Below are positions 50,794-62,426 of a stretch of DNA of 64,000 bases, in pieces. Positions within the stretch are counted from its first letter, which is position 1. Each line of letters starts with the position of its first letter. A program made the position numbers and the translations under genes. This DNA is from Actinokineospora diospyrosa (lineage in GTDB: Bacteria; Actinomycetota; Actinomycetes; Mycobacteriales; Pseudonocardiaceae): NCBI RefSeq assembly GCF_024171925.1, contig NZ_JAMTCO010000005.1, forward strand, positions 124,001 through 188,000. Reading direction: 5' to 3'. The notes under the pieces are model-generated. The model worked only from the letters and a program-made list of their open reading frames with translations, did no database searches and was not told the DNA's origin.

Positions 50794-51504
50794 GTGCACC
50801 CAGCCGCGACCAACGACCTCTGGCAGCAGATCTTCGGCGACCAGTGGGAACCACCGAACACGATGGTGCTGGTCACCGCCGGTATCGCCCTGGTGCTCGT
50901 CCTGGTCAACGCCTTCTGGCGGCCCGCCCGCAACGTGATCACCATCGTGCACGAGGCGGGCCACGCCCTGATCGCCGTACTGGCGGGCCGCCGCCTGGCC
51001 GGGATCCGGCTGCACTCCGACACCTCCGGCGTCACGGTCTCCCGAGGCAAACCAGAGGGCCCCGGGATGGTCTGCACCGCCCTGGCTGGCTACGTCGCGC
51101 CGTCCCTGCTCGGCCTGGCCTTCGCCGCCCTGCTGGGCACCGACCGCGTCACCGCCGTACTGGTGATCTGCGCGGTCCTGCTGTTCGCCGTCCTCATCAT
51201 GATCCGCAACGTCTACGGCATCTTCTCGATAGTGGCCACCGGCGCGGTCCTGTTCGCCGTCTCCTGGCTGGCCACCGACGAAATCCAAGGCGCCTTCGCC
51301 TACCTGATCGCCTGGTTCCTGCTCCTGGGTGGCCTGCGCCCCGTTTTCGAACTCCAAACCAAACGCCGCCGAGGCCAGGCCCGGGACTCGGACGCCGATG
51401 TGCTCGCCCGCCTCACCGGAGCACCCGGCTTCTTCTGGGTGGGCACCTTCGCCATGGTCAACTCCGGTTCCGTGCTCCTGGCCGCGGGCTGGCTCCTGCT
51501 CTAG
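50794..51504 (+). CDS. M50-type zinc metallopeptidase, membrane
   Basis: A 236-residue membrane protein with HEAGH at 53-57 (zinc-binding HExxH) inside or next to a membrane helix, and about five further helices. This is the M50B-like family found in actinobacteria; a substrate is not known. A second conserved motif (NxxPxxxxDG) of classical site-2 proteases is not evident. The GTG at 50794 is chosen; an in-frame TTG at 50776 is possible. 14 bases separate it from the monooxygenase gene. Confidence 0.8.
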   Translation: MHPAATNDLWQQIFGDQWEPPNTMVLVTAGIALVLVLVNAFWRPARNVITIVHEAGHALIAVLAGRRLAGIRLHSDTSGVTVSRGKPEGPGMVCTALAGYVAPSLLGLAFAALLGTDRVTAVLVICAVLLFAVLIMIRNVYGIFSIVATGAVLFAVSWLATDEIQGAFAYLIAWFLLLGGLRPVFELQTKRRRGQARDSDADVLARLTGAPGFFWVGTFAMVNSGSVLLAAGWLLL

Positions 51505-51620
51505 AGCCACTACCGGTCCCTCTGCTCCGACCACTCAAGCCCACGCCGAGGCGCCCATCGAATCCTCCCCACCCCTTCCCCCGTTGTGCTCCCTGAGACC
51601 CCCACCGAAAGGTCGACACC

Positions 51621-52244
51621 ATGACCGAGGCACAAGGGCGGCCCCAGCGACGCACCCAACGCGAACGCCGTGAAGCCACCGTCGGCAAACTCGTCGACGC
51701 GACCATCGCCGCCATCTCCGAGGTCGGCTACGCGAAGGCCTCCGTCCAGGAGATCTGCGGTCGGGCCGGTGTCTCCCACGGCGGTCTGTTCCGCCACTTC
51801 GAGACCCGCCTCGACCTCATCGTCACCGTGGCCGAGGCGGTCGGGCGCCGCCAGATCGAGAACTTCCTGGCCCGCGTGCACCCCTTCTTCACCGAAGGCA
51901 GCGACTTCCTCGAGGTCCTGCGCGCCATCCGTGAGGCGTCCCGGTCGCCGCTCAACATGGTGTGGTTCGAGTTGCTGCTCGCCGCGCGCACCGATGACGA
52001 GTTGCGGGCCCGGCTCGCGCCGACCATCGAGTCCTACTCCAAGGACATCTACCTGACCGCGCTGCGCATCCCGGCGATCGCCGCCCAGCCGGACGAGATC
52101 CGGCAGGTCGCGGTGTTCACCGGGCTGCACATGTTCGACGGGGAGACCTTCGTCAACGCCGTGTACCCGCGGCCGGACCTCGACGAGAAGCGGCTGCGGT
52201 TCGTCGCGGCGTTCTACTCCTCGACCGTGCGACCCGGCGGTTAG
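51621..52244 (+). CDS. TetR/AcrR-family regulator
   Basis: A 207-residue protein with a TetR HTH at about 20-65 (TVGKLVDATIAAISEVGYAKAS, split; VSHGGLFRHFETRLDLI). The C-terminal domain is helical with several aromatic residues. It is followed 66 bases later by the ProA-like gene on the same strand. Ligand unknown. Confidence 0.87.
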   Translation: MTEAQGRPQRRTQRERREATVGKLVDATIAAISEVGYAKASVQEICGRAGVSHGGLFRHFETRLDLIVTVAEAVGRRQIENFLARVHPFFTEGSDFLEVLRAIREASRSPLNMVWFELLLAARTDDELRARLAPTIESYSKDIYLTALRIPAIAAQPDEIRQVAVFTGLHMFDGETFVNAVYPRPDLDEKRLRFVAAFYSSTVRPGG

Positions 52245-52310
52245 CGCAGGTCGCCTGGGGCCATGCGGCAGACTGCACGCCTAGCTCCACCCCAGGCGAA
52301 AGGATCGACC

Positions 52311-53552
52311 GTGACCGACCAGCCCACCATCGGCGAGCTCGTCTCCGCGTGCGCGACCAGGGCGTTCGCCGCGGCGCCGGCGTTGGCAGGCGCGGATGAC
52401 GAGACGATCGACAACGCCATCGCGGAGATGGCCGCGCGGCTGTCCTCCGCCCGTGCCAGGGTGCTGGCCGCCAACGCCGAGGACGTCGCGGCCGCCGAGG
52501 CATCCGGTATGAGCGGCGGTCTCCTCGACCGGCTGCGCATCACCGACCAGCGGCTCACCGAGATGGCCGAGCAGTTGCGCCTGCTCGCGTCGGTGTCGCA
52601 CCCGCAGCGCTCCCGCCAGGTCGGGACCCTCGAAGGCGGCCTCAAGCTCGTCGAGCTGCGCCGCCCTGTTGGCGTTATCGGTGCCAACTACGAGGCCCGC
52701 CCCAACGTCACCGTTGACGTTGCCTCCCAGTTGGTGAAGTCCCGCAACGGGGGCGTCCTGCGCACCGGTTCCGCTGCCTTGCGCTCCGCGACCACCCTCA
52801 TCGAGCACGTCGTTGCCCCTGCCTTGTCCGACGCGGGTCTCGACCCCGATGCCATCCAGCTCGTCCCCAGCCCGGACCGTGAAGCTGCCGGTGCGCTGGT
52901 AGACCTACCGCACCTCGTTCCCCTCGTGATCCTGCGCGGCAGCGGCGAGAGCACCCGTGAACTCGGCCGCCGCGCCGCTGCTTCCGGTGTGCGCACGCTT
53001 GCGCACGCCGACGGCGGGGGAGTCCTCTATTACGACACCAAGGCAGACCCGACCGTCGCCGAGGACCTCATCACCCGCAGCCTCGACCGGCTCGGCGTCT
53101 GCAACCGGCTCAACCTGCTGCTGGTCCACCGCGACGTCTACGACTCCGCGCTGCCCGGCATCCAGGCCGCCCTGGCCGCGGCCGGGGTCACCGCCTCGCT
53201 GCCGCCGCACGACCACGCGATCGGGTACGAGTGGGCGCTGGACGCCGACCGCGAGGCCACGGTCACCATCGCCCAGGTCGACGACCTCCAGCACGCCGCG
53301 CGCGTCGCCAACACCGAGACCTCCGGGCTCGCCGCGGGCATCGTCACCGCGGACCGGGCCCGCGCCGACGAGTTCATCGCCGCGTACACCGGAACGGGTG
53401 TCTTCTGGAACGCCCCGACCCGCCTGCTGGACGGTTTCAAGCTGCTCGGCGTGCCGGAGACCGGGATCAACATCGACCGCGTCCCCGGCCCCCGCGGCCC
53501 GGTCACCTTCACCGACCTGACCTTGCGCCAGTACGCCGTGCTGCCGGTGTGA
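52311..53552 (+). CDS. Gamma-glutamyl-phosphate reductase-like aldehyde dehydrogenase
   Basis: A 413-residue ALDH-superfamily protein of ProA length. RRPVGVIGANYEARPNVTVD (117-136) and the catalytic Cys264 in LGVCNRLNLLL match ProA, as does the N-terminal region ASGMSGGLLDRL. It departs elsewhere: ProA's CHVYVD-type segment is GVLYYDTKAD and the C-terminal GLTTYKY segment is DLTLRQYAVL. It may be a proline-pathway enzyme or a paralogue with another acyl-phosphate substrate. proB is not adjacent. GTG start after AAAGGA. Confidence 0.78.
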   Translation: MTDQPTIGELVSACATRAFAAAPALAGADDETIDNAIAEMAARLSSARARVLAANAEDVAAAEASGMSGGLLDRLRITDQRLTEMAEQLRLLASVSHPQRSRQVGTLEGGLKLVELRRPVGVIGANYEARPNVTVDVASQLVKSRNGGVLRTGSAALRSATTLIEHVVAPALSDAGLDPDAIQLVPSPDREAAGALVDLPHLVPLVILRGSGESTRELGRRAAASGVRTLAHADGGGVLYYDTKADPTVAEDLITRSLDRLGVCNRLNLLLVHRDVYDSALPGIQAALAAAGVTASLPPHDHAIGYEWALDADREATVTIAQVDDLQHAARVANTETSGLAAGIVTADRARADEFIAAYTGTGVFWNAPTRLLDGFKLLGVPETGINIDRVPGPRGPVTFTDLTLRQYAVLPV

Positions 53553-53694
53553 GCTGGGCAACTGCTGATCGACAGTTGTCCACAGCACACCGTCCCCACC
53601 CGAGCCCGGGCCCACCGCCGGGGCTACGATCCCCCCAACGGGCCGTTCTGCCGGTCCGCCCGAGGACGCCCACCACCAGCAGCAGGAGGCAGGA

Positions 53695-55470
53695 GTGACG
53701 GCAGTAGCCCCGCAGCCGATCGCCACGCGGCCCTACCCGGCGCGCGAGACGGCCAAGGGTTCGTACCTGCTGCGGCTGTTCCGCACCACGGACCACAAGC
53801 AAATCGGCATCATGTACCTGGTCACCTCGTTCGCCTTCTTCATGGTGGGCGGCGCGATGGCCATGCTGATCCGGTCCGAGCTCGCCGTTCCCGGCCAGCA
53901 GTTCCTGTCGCAGGAGCAGTACAACCAGCTGTTCACCATGCACGGCACGATCATGCTGCTGCTGTACGCGACGCCGATCCTGTTCGGGTTCGCCAACTTC
54001 GTGCTGCCGCTGCAGATCGGCTCGCCGGACGTGGCGTTCCCCCGGTTGAACGCGTTCTCGTACTGGCTGTACCTCTTCGGCGGCATCATCGTCATGTTCG
54101 GGTTCCTCACCCCGGGCGGCGCCGCGGACTTCGGCTGGTTCGCCTACACCCCGCTGTCGGACAAGATCCACTCGCCCGGCGTCGGCGCCGACCTGTGGAT
54201 CACCGGTCTCGCGGTCGGTGGTCTCGGCACCATCCTCGGCGCGGTCAACATGCTGACCACCATCGTCTGCCTGCGCGCCCCCGGCATGACCATGTTCCGG
54301 ATGCCGATCTTCACCTGGAACATCCTGATCACCAGCGTGCTGGTCCTGCTGGCGTTCCCGATCCTCACCGCGGCCCTGTTCGGCCTGCTCGCGGATCGGC
54401 AGATCGGCGCGCACGTGTTCGACCCGGCCAACGGTGGCGTCATCCTCTGGCAGCACCTGTTCTGGTTCTTCGGCCATCCCGAGGTCTACATCGTCGCGTT
54501 GCCCTTCTTCGGCATCGTCTCGGAGATCTTCCCGGTCTTCAGCCGCAAGCCCCTCTTCGGCTACCGCGGCCTGGTTTACGCCACCTTGGGCATCGCGGCC
54601 CTGTCGGTCACCGTGTGGGCGCACCACATGTACGCCACCGGCGCTGTGCTGCTGCCGTTCTTCTCCTTCATGACCTTCCTCATCGCGGTGCCGACCGGCG
54701 TGAAGTTCTTCAACTGGATCGGCACGATGTGGAAGGGGCAGCTGACCTTCGAGACCCCGATGCTGTTCAGCGTCGGCTTCCTGGTCACGTTCCTCTTCGG
54801 CGGTCTCACCGGCGTGCTGCTCGCCGCCCCGGCGATCGACTTCCACGTGTCGGACACGTACTTCGTCGTCGCGCACTTCCACTACGTGCTCTACGGCACG
54901 ATCGTGTTCGCCACCTTCGCGGGCATCTACTTCTGGTTCCCGAAGATCACCGGCCGGTTCCTCGACGAGCCGCTGGGCAAGCTGCACTTCTGGACCACGT
55001 TCATCGGCTTCCACGGCACCTTCCTGGTGCAGCACTGGCTGGGCAACGAGGGCATGCCGCGCCGCTACGCCGACTACCTGCCGACCGACGGCTTCACCAC
55101 GCTGAACATGATCTCCACGATCGGCGCGTACATCCTCGGCGCCTCGACGCTGCCGTTCATCTACAACGTGTTCAAGAGCTACCGCTACGGCGAGATCGTC
55201 ACCGCCGACGACCCGTGGGGCTACGGCAACTCCCTGGAGTGGGCCACCAGCTCCCCGCCGCCGCGGCACAACTTCACCGAGTTGCCCCGGATCCGCTCCG
55301 AGCGGCCCGCGTTCGACCTGCACTACCCGCACATGCGGGAGGTGGCCGAGGCGGACAAGTACGTCGGGCTGATGGGTGGCCACGGCCACAAACCGGCCCC
55401 TTCCGAGGTGGTAGCGGAGAAGATGAACCCCGACGAGATCTCGAAGGGCGACCCCACGTTGCCCAATTGA
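53695..55470 (+). CDS. ctaD: Cytochrome c oxidase subunit I
   Basis: A 591-residue heme-copper oxidase catalytic subunit with 12 membrane helices. Heme and Cu ligands are present: MHGTIML (low-spin heme His), [12 protein letters not shown] (Cu-B His and cross-linked Tyr), WAHHMYATG (Cu-B His pair) and HFHYVLYG (heme a3 and low-spin heme). The C-terminal ~70 residues are a charged cytoplasmic tail, as in other actinobacteria. GTG start after AGGAGGCAGGA. Other subunits are not in the window, which is normal for actinobacterial aa3 oxidase. Confidence 0.97.
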   Translation: MTAVAPQPIATRPYPARETAKGSYLLRLFRTTDHKQIGIMYLVTSFAFFMVGGAMAMLIRSELAVPGQQFLSQEQYNQLFTMHGTIMLLLYATPILFGFANFVLPLQIGSPDVAFPRLNAFSYWLYLFGGIIVMFGFLTPGGAADFGWFAYTPLSDKIHSPGVGADLWITGLAVGGLGTILGAVNMLTTIVCLRAPGMTMFRMPIFTWNILITSVLVLLAFPILTAALFGLLADRQIGAHVFDPANGGVILWQHLFWFFGHPEVYIVALPFFGIVSEIFPVFSRKPLFGYRGLVYATLGIAALSVTVWAHHMYATGAVLLPFFSFMTFLIAVPTGVKFFNWIGTMWKGQLTFETPMLFSVGFLVTFLFGGLTGVLLAAPAIDFHVSDTYFVVAHFHYVLYGTIVFATFAGIYFWFPKITGRFLDEPLGKLHFWTTFIGFHGTFLVQHWLGNEGMPRRYADYLPTDGFTTLNMISTIGAYILGASTLPFIYNVFKSYRYGEIVTADDPWGYGNSLEWATSSPPPRHNFTELPRIRSERPAFDLHYPHMREVAEADKYVGLMGGHGHKPAPSEVVAEKMNPDEISKGDPTLPN

Positions 55471-57072
<1,602 letters not shown>

Positions 57073-57084
57073 CCGAGGTTGAGT

Positions 57085-57978
57085 TCAGTCCTGTGAGGAA
57101 CTTGGGCTCGGCGGTGGATCCTGCTGTCGAGATGCGGTCTCGCGGATGAAAGCCGCCAGTTCGGTGACTGCTGGATGGCTCGGCGGGTCGTTCCAGGCCA
57201 GGTGCAGCGGTAGTGCAGGAGCATCCGTCAGCGGCCTATAGACGACGCCGGGGAAGGGGTGGATTGTGGCTGTGGCGGCTGAGCTGACGCCTATTCCTTG
57301 GGCGGCGGCTATGGCTGCTAGCCAGTCGTCGGTGTTGTCTACCTCTAGGACTGTCGTGGGGCGGTGGGTGGTGTCCCAGAGGGCGATGGTGGTGGTGCCG
57401 GTGGTGGGGTTGACGATCACCGGGTGGCCTGCCAGGTCGGCGAGGGTGAGGGTGGGGTGTTCGGCCAGGGGGCTGTCGGCGGAGACGGCGGCTACGCGGG
57501 GTTCGTCATAGAGGTGGACACTGCGGACGCCGTTGCTGCGTACGGGATTGCGGACGAGGGCAGCGTCGACACGGCCGGAAGCGAGCCCGGCGGACCTATC
57601 GTCCATACGCAACAGTTCTAGGGGCATCTTGGGGTGGGCTCGTTGCCACAGCCGCATCACCGTCGCCGTGTGTTGACCCAAGGCAGACCAAGAGTGCCCC
57701 AAGCGAAGCGGCCAAGTGCCTGCCCTGGCCGGGTCTAGAGCCGCATCAACTGCTGCAACAGCGGTAGCTGCTCGAGCTCGGAAGTCCCGCCCGGCGTCAG
57801 TTAGTCGCAAGTGGTGCGTAGACCGGTCGACCAGTCGCACGCCCAAATGCGCCTCTAGCGCCTGCAACGTGCGCGACAACGCGGGCTGACCGGTGTGCAG
57901 CCGGGCCGCGGCGCGCGTGATGTTGCCTTCCTCGGCGATCACGAGGAAGGCCCGCAGGTGCCGCAACTCCACGGTCAT
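57085..57978 (-). CDS. LysR-family transcriptional regulator
   Basis: A 297-residue protein with a LysR winged helix (LRHLRAFLVIAEEGNITRAAARLHTGQPALSRTLQALE, spanning about 5-42 with a break) and a two-lobe effector domain. The ATG at 57978 gives the normal start. It is divergent from the EamA transporter gene at 58048, with 69 bases between, so it probably controls that exporter and itself. Convergent with serB at its 3' end. Confidence 0.9.
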   Translation of the reverse strand: MTVELRHLRAFLVIAEEGNITRAAARLHTGQPALSRTLQALEAHLGVRLVDRSTHHLRLTDAGRDFRARAATAVAAVDAALDPARAGTWPLRLGHSWSALGQHTATVMRLWQRAHPKMPLELLRMDDRSAGLASGRVDAALVRNPVRSNGVRSVHLYDEPRVAAVSADSPLAEHPTLTLADLAGHPVIVNPTTGTTTIALWDTTHRPTTVLEVDNTDDWLAAIAAAQGIGVSSAATATIHPFPGVVYRPLTDAPALPLHLAWNDPPSHPAVTELAAFIRETASRQQDPPPSPSSSQD

Positions 57979-58047
57979 GTCTGTAGAGCATAACCCCTGC
58001 TGAACTGGCATTTCACCCGCCGATCGAGCGGCCTTAGCGTCGTTGTC

Positions 58048-58953
58048 GTGACCAGTGAGCGAGGCGGGGACGCCGTGGGTGTGGGCATGGTGTTGGGGGC
58101 GTTGGTGGCCCAGATGATCGGTGCGGCCTTGGCCGCGCGCTTGTTCCCGCAGGCGGGGGCAGCGGGCATGGTCGCGCTGAGGCTCGGGCTGGGCGCCGTG
58201 TTGTTGTGCCTGGTGTGCAGGCCAAAAGTGCGCGGCTACAGCCGAGCGGACTGGCTCGTCGTCCTGGCGTTCGGTGCCGTACTCGCCTGCATGAACATGT
58301 GCTTCTACCAGGCGATCGCGCGCATCCCGCTCGGCGCCGCAGTCGCCCTTGAGGTGCTCGGCCCTCTTACGCTGTCAGTGGTCGCGGCGAAGCGAGCGAG
58401 TAGCTGGATGTGGGCCGCACTGGCCGCGGGCGGCGTCGCTCTCCTCGGCCGGGGTGGGTTCGACCGGCTAGACCCGATCGGAGTCGGCTTCGTGCTTGTC
58501 GCAGGCGTGCTCTGGGCCTGCTACATCCTGCTCGCCGCACGCTCCGGCAGCCGATTCCCCAAGGCCGACGGGCTCGCGCTTGCCCTCGCCGTCTCCGCCG
58601 CCTTCAGCCTGCCTATAGGACTGGCCGATGCGGGAGCCAGGTTGTTCAACCCGGTCGTCCTAGCCCTCGGTGTCGCCGTCGCCGTGCTCGCGTCAGTTCT
58701 GCCTTACACACTGGAACTCCTAGCGCTACGCAAGCTCACCCCGTCCACGTTCGCCGTCCTCACCAGCCTGGCACCGGCTCTTGCCGCCGCCGCGGGGTTC
58801 TTCCTGCTAGACCAGACCCTCGCGTTGACCGACATCGCCGCGATCGGGCTCGTGGTCGCCGCCTGCGCGGGCGCGGTGCGCACCGCCTCGCCGAAACCGG
58901 TTGTCCACAGGCCCCGCCTCGCGACCCCGGTTCCTGTCGGTGTGCCCGAGTAG
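58048..58953 (+). CDS. EamA-family (RhtA-like) exporter
   Basis: A 301-residue, ten-helix DMT-superfamily transporter with two EamA halves. QMIGAALAARLFPQAG and IARIPLGAAVALEVLGPL are typical of the RhtA threonine/homoserine-exporter branch. Its divergent LysR neighbour is the likely activator. GTG start. The C-terminal tail contains a chance DnaA-box-like TTGTCCACA at 58901. Confidence 0.88.
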   Translation: MTSERGGDAVGVGMVLGALVAQMIGAALAARLFPQAGAAGMVALRLGLGAVLLCLVCRPKVRGYSRADWLVVLAFGAVLACMNMCFYQAIARIPLGAAVALEVLGPLTLSVVAAKRASSWMWAALAAGGVALLGRGGFDRLDPIGVGFVLVAGVLWACYILLAARSGSRFPKADGLALALAVSAAFSLPIGLADAGARLFNPVVLALGVAVAVLASVLPYTLELLALRKLTPSTFAVLTSLAPALAAAAGFFLLDQTLALTDIAAIGLVVAACAGAVRTASPKPVVHRPRLATPVPVGVPE

Positions 58954-58992
58954 GCTGGTGGCACAGGCTTCCACGATCACTGGGGAACTCCG

Positions 58993-59766
58993 TTGAACAT
59001 CCTCGACCCCCTCGCCGCCCGGTACGCCACCTGGTTGCGCCTGCCCGCCGAGGCCACCAACGACACCGGCGACGAGGACCCGGCCCTGGTCCGCGCCATG
59101 CCGGTCGTCCTGCGCGTCGAGCGCGACCCCCAGCCCGCCCGCACCCCGCTGCTCGAAGCCGCCGCGGCCGCCGCCATCGCCGTCTGCCTCGACGACCGGG
59201 CGGCCACCCCGGACGGCCCGTGGCACGAGGACGTCGACACCTGGGTCCGCGGCCGGATCCGCAAGGTCGCCCGCCGCGCCAGGGGCGCGCACTGGGAGGC
59301 CGTGCAAGACCTGCCCGGCATCACCGTCTCCGTCGACGGTGCCGAGGCCCGCGCGCTCGTCCCCGGTCTGGTCGTCGAGTCGCCGAAAGTGTTGTCCCGC
59401 CTGCAGATCTCCGGCAGCGAACTACCCGAGGACACCCCGGGGCCGGTCCCAGCGGCCACCCCGGTCCTCTGGCTCAACCCGGACGTCGCGATGACCGTCG
59501 GCAAGGCTGCCGCCCAGGTCGGTCACGCGACGATGCTGCTCGCCGCCCTGCTGCACGCATCGGACCGCTCCGACGACCTCAAGTCCTGGTCCACCAACGA
59601 CTTCCGCTGCGCCGTCCGCACCCCGACCACGGCCCGCTGGCGTGAACTGCATCCCGGGTCGGACCCGGACACAGCGTGGCGCGAGCACGGCACCACAGCG
59701 GTTCGCGACGCCGGGTTCACCGAGGTCGCCCCGGGCACCGTCACCGTCATCGCCCAGTGGCCGTAA
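58993..59766 (+). CDS. Pth2-type peptidyl-tRNA hydrolase domain protein
   Basis: A 257-residue protein. The C-terminal ~100 residues carry the Pth2 signature GKAAAQVGHATMLLAALL (about 166-183), WSTNDFRCAV and AGFTEVAPGTVTVIA. The N-terminal ~140 residues are a separate, Ala/Arg-rich domain without a known motif. Pth2 enzymes release peptides from tRNA; in actinobacteria this family coexists with classical Pth. TTG start at 58993 (GGGGAA upstream). Confidence 0.78.
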   Translation: MNILDPLAARYATWLRLPAEATNDTGDEDPALVRAMPVVLRVERDPQPARTPLLEAAAAAAIAVCLDDRAATPDGPWHEDVDTWVRGRIRKVARRARGAHWEAVQDLPGITVSVDGAEARALVPGLVVESPKVLSRLQISGSELPEDTPGPVPAATPVLWLNPDVAMTVGKAAAQVGHATMLLAALLHASDRSDDLKSWSTNDFRCAVRTPTTARWRELHPGSDPDTAWREHGTTAVRDAGFTEVAPGTVTVIAQWP

Positions 59767-59790
59767 CCCACCCCGGGCGCCCGGTCACGC

Positions 59791-60135
59791 TCAGTCGCGC
59801 TGCCAGATGACGAACAGGCCGTCCTCGGTGGTGGTCATGGCCTCGATGAACGCGTCGTTGTCGAAGTTCGGCAGCGACTGCAGGCGCGCCATGAGGTCAT
59901 CGGCCGACGGGTGCCCGGCAGGCACCGCGCAGCCACCGCCGCCGGTGCGCATGAGCAGGAAGAACACGTCTTCCTTCCACGGCCCCTCCGGGGTGGTGCG
60001 GATGGCGACCTCGGCCAGGTCGGTCCAGCTCACCGCCTCCTCGGTGCCGTCGGCCAGCGTTCTGCGCACGCCGTTGTCGTCCACCGTGATGCCGCCGTCG
60101 GGCATGGCAGAGCCGTCGCCGGGAATGACTGACAC
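59791..60135 (-). CDS. Conserved hypothetical protein
   Basis: A 114-residue soluble protein with a beta-rich start (GGITVDDNGVRRTLADGTEE, then VSWTDLAEVAIRTTPEGPW) and a C-terminal FDNDAFIEAM-TTTEDGLFVIW segment. It has the look of small PH-like or immunity-like actinobacterial proteins, but I do not recognise the family. GTG at 60135 is chosen because GGAGGA precedes it; ATG at 60105 is an alternative. It lies 84 bases downstream of the DinG-like gene on the same strand. Confidence 0.68.
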   Translation of the reverse strand: MSVIPGDGSAMPDGGITVDDNGVRRTLADGTEEAVSWTDLAEVAIRTTPEGPWKEDVFFLLMRTGGGGCAVPAGHPSADDLMARLQSLPNFDNDAFIEAMTTTEDGLFVIWQRD

Positions 60136-60219
60136 GCGTCCTCCGCTGGGAATCTGGAACTGCACTGGATCTCGACGAGCGCTCGGCATCTCGACCGGCG
60201 CCCCGCATCTGGACTGCAC

Positions 60220-62244
60220 TCAGCTCGCCGCCGCCAGTCGGCGCAGCGCGGCCCGCACGACCTCGGGATCGGTCGTCGGCCAGAACGGGGGCAGCGACGC
60301 GCGCAGGAACCCACCGTAGCGGGCGGTGGCCAGCCGCGGGTCGAGCACCGCGACCACCCCCTTGTCGTCCATCGACCGCAGCAACCGGCCCGCGCCCTGG
60401 GCGAGCAGCAGCGCCGCGTGCGTGGCGGCGACCGTGAGGAACCCGTTGCCGCCCCTGGACTCCACCGCGCGTTGCCGCGCCGAGGCCAGCGGGTCGTCCG
60501 GGCGGGGGAACGGGATCCGGTCCATCACGACCAGCGTCAGCGACGGCCCCGGCACGTCCACCCCCTGCCACAGCGACAACGTGCCGAAAAGGCAGGTGGG
60601 CGGGTTTTCAGCGAACTTCTTGACCAGGAGCGCGGTCGAGTCGTCACCTTGGCACAAGATGTCCACGTCGACCTTGTCGCGCAGTTCGGCCGTGGCCTGC
60701 TTAGCGGCGCGCATGGACGAGAACAGCCCTAGCGTGCGGCCACCGGCAGCGGTAACCAGCTCGCGCAACTCCTCTAGGTACGCGGGCGGTAGCCCATCGC
60801 GTCCGGGAGGGGGTAGATGACGGGCGGTATAGAGGATGCCGGACCGTGGGTGGTCGAACGGGGAACCGACGTCCATACCGCTCCAGCGGATGTCGTCGGA
60901 GGGTTCCTTATCGCTCGCGGTTCCCTCTGCCTTGACGCCCACCCGCTGCTTGCCCGGCAGACCCCACTGCTTCGCCAAGGCGTCGAACGTGCCGCCGAGA
61001 GTTAGCGTCGCCGAGGTCAACACGGTGGTGTTCTCACCAAAGAGCTTCTCCCGCAAGAGCCCCGCCACGCCCAACGGCGCTACCCGCAGCGAAACCGGCC
61101 GGGGTCCAGCGGCGTTGATGTCTCCGCTCACCCACACGACATCGCGCAGTTTGGCATCCTCGGCGCCAAACGCCTCCAAGATGCGCACTGCGGTGTCGTG
61201 GACCTCCTCAAGCGCTGATAGCGCCAGCTTGCGCGAGGTGGCCGCCTCGGGGTCGTCTTTGCGATCCGGTCCGATCGCGATGACACAACCGTGCGCGGCG
61301 TCGCGGATCGCCTGCAAGGTGACCGCCACCGGCTCCGGCAGGTCGTCGACCCGGCCCGCGGGGGCCTCCGACAGGAGCATCGCCAGGCCCTCGCCTGCCT
61401 CGATCAGCCGGTCGGCGACCTCGTCGGTCACCAACTTCCCGGACCGCCGCGCGGCGATCGACACCGCCGTCGCCGACAGCTCGCCGGTCGCGACCGAGGT
61501 GACCCGGTCCACCAGGTCGTGCGCCTCGTCGATGATCACCACGTCGTGCTCGGGCAGCACCTGCGCGGTGCCGAGCGCGTCGATGGCCAGCAGCGCGTGG
61601 TTGGTGACCACCACATCGGCCTTGCCCGCCTCGGCCCGCGCCCGCTCGGCGAAGCAGTCGGTGCCGACCGGGCAGCGCGACACGCCGAGGCACTCGCGCG
61701 CCGACACCGACACCTGCCGCCACGACTGGTCCGACACGCCGGGCACCAGCTCGTCGCGGTCACCGAACTCGGTCTCGCTCGCCCACTCGCGCAGCCTGCC
61801 GACCTCGCGCCCGAGCCGCGACACCGCGAACGGGTCGAACAGCACCTGGTCGTCCGGCTCCTCGGCGGGCCCGTCCAGGCGGTGCAGGCACAGGTAGTTC
61901 CGCCTGCCCTTGAGGATCGCGAAGGTCGGGGTCCGCTTAAGCGGCTTGGTCAGTGCCTTAGCGAGCCGGGGCAGGTCGCGGTCGACCAGCTGACGTTGCA
62001 GCGCGATGGTGGCCGTGGAGATCACGACAGACTTACCGTTGGCGACCGCGTGTCGGATCGCGGGGACCAGGTAGGCCAAGGACTTGCCGGTACCGGTACC
62101 CGCCTGCACGGCGAGGTGGTCTCCGGTGCGGATGCTCGCGTGCACCGCCTCGGCCATCTCGACCTGGCCACTGCGCTCCGCCCCACCGACCGACTCGACC
62201 GCGGTGGCGAGCAGCTCGCGCAGCGAGGGCAGGGAGTCGGGCAT
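60220..62244 (-). CDS. DinG/XPD-like ATP-dependent DNA helicase
   Basis: A 674-residue superfamily 2 helicase: Walker A AGTGTGKS (48-55), DEAH box VVIIDEAHDL near 215-224, and C-terminal motifs LFSSMRAAKQ, LWQGVDVPG and QGAGRLLRS. Cysteines in the DEAH-upstream region (NYLCLHRLDG, ARECLGVSRCPVGTDCF) fit the four Fe-S ligands of DinG/XPD. Role in repair or R-loop removal is inferred from the family. ATG at 62244 is the start; the frame upstream is spurious. Confidence 0.92.
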   Translation of the reverse strand: MPDSLPSLRELLATAVESVGGAERSGQVEMAEAVHASIRTGDHLAVQAGTGTGKSLAYLVPAIRHAVANGKSVVISTATIALQRQLVDRDLPRLAKALTKPLKRTPTFAILKGRRNYLCLHRLDGPAEEPDDQVLFDPFAVSRLGREVGRLREWASETEFGDRDELVPGVSDQSWRQVSVSARECLGVSRCPVGTDCFAERARAEAGKADVVVTNHALLAIDALGTAQVLPEHDVVIIDEAHDLVDRVTSVATGELSATAVSIAARRSGKLVTDEVADRLIEAGEGLAMLLSEAPAGRVDDLPEPVAVTLQAIRDAAHGCVIAIGPDRKDDPEAATSRKLALSALEEVHDTAVRILEAFGAEDAKLRDVVWVSGDINAAGPRPVSLRVAPLGVAGLLREKLFGENTTVLTSATLTLGGTFDALAKQWGLPGKQRVGVKAEGTASDKEPSDDIRWSGMDVGSPFDHPRSGILYTARHLPPPGRDGLPPAYLEELRELVTAAGGRTLGLFSSMRAAKQATAELRDKVDVDILCQGDDSTALLVKKFAENPPTCLFGTLSLWQGVDVPGPSLTLVVMDRIPFPRPDDPLASARQRAVESRGGNGFLTVAATHAALLLAQGAGRLLRSMDDKGVVAVLDPRLATARYGGFLRASLPPFWPTTDPEVVRAALRRLAAAS

Positions 62245-62426
62245 GGCGGAGACGGTACCCGTGGGGCCCGTCAGTCCCGTTCCCAGTCCCACCCGGCCGC
62301 CGGTGTCCCCTGTCCGGGTGGCGGTCCGGTTCTCCCGGGTGACTCTGGCCGCCCGCGTGGCATCGGGCCCGCGCACGCGATCCACTCGGAACGAGAGGAT
62401 CGTTCACTTCGCGGAGGGAGTTCGAC

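Noticed and set aside
58901..58909. DnaA-box match at the end of the EamA gene (also 43224, 53576)
   Set aside because: Single sites inside a gene or alone in a gap are expected by chance and are not clustered like those in the repeat elements.
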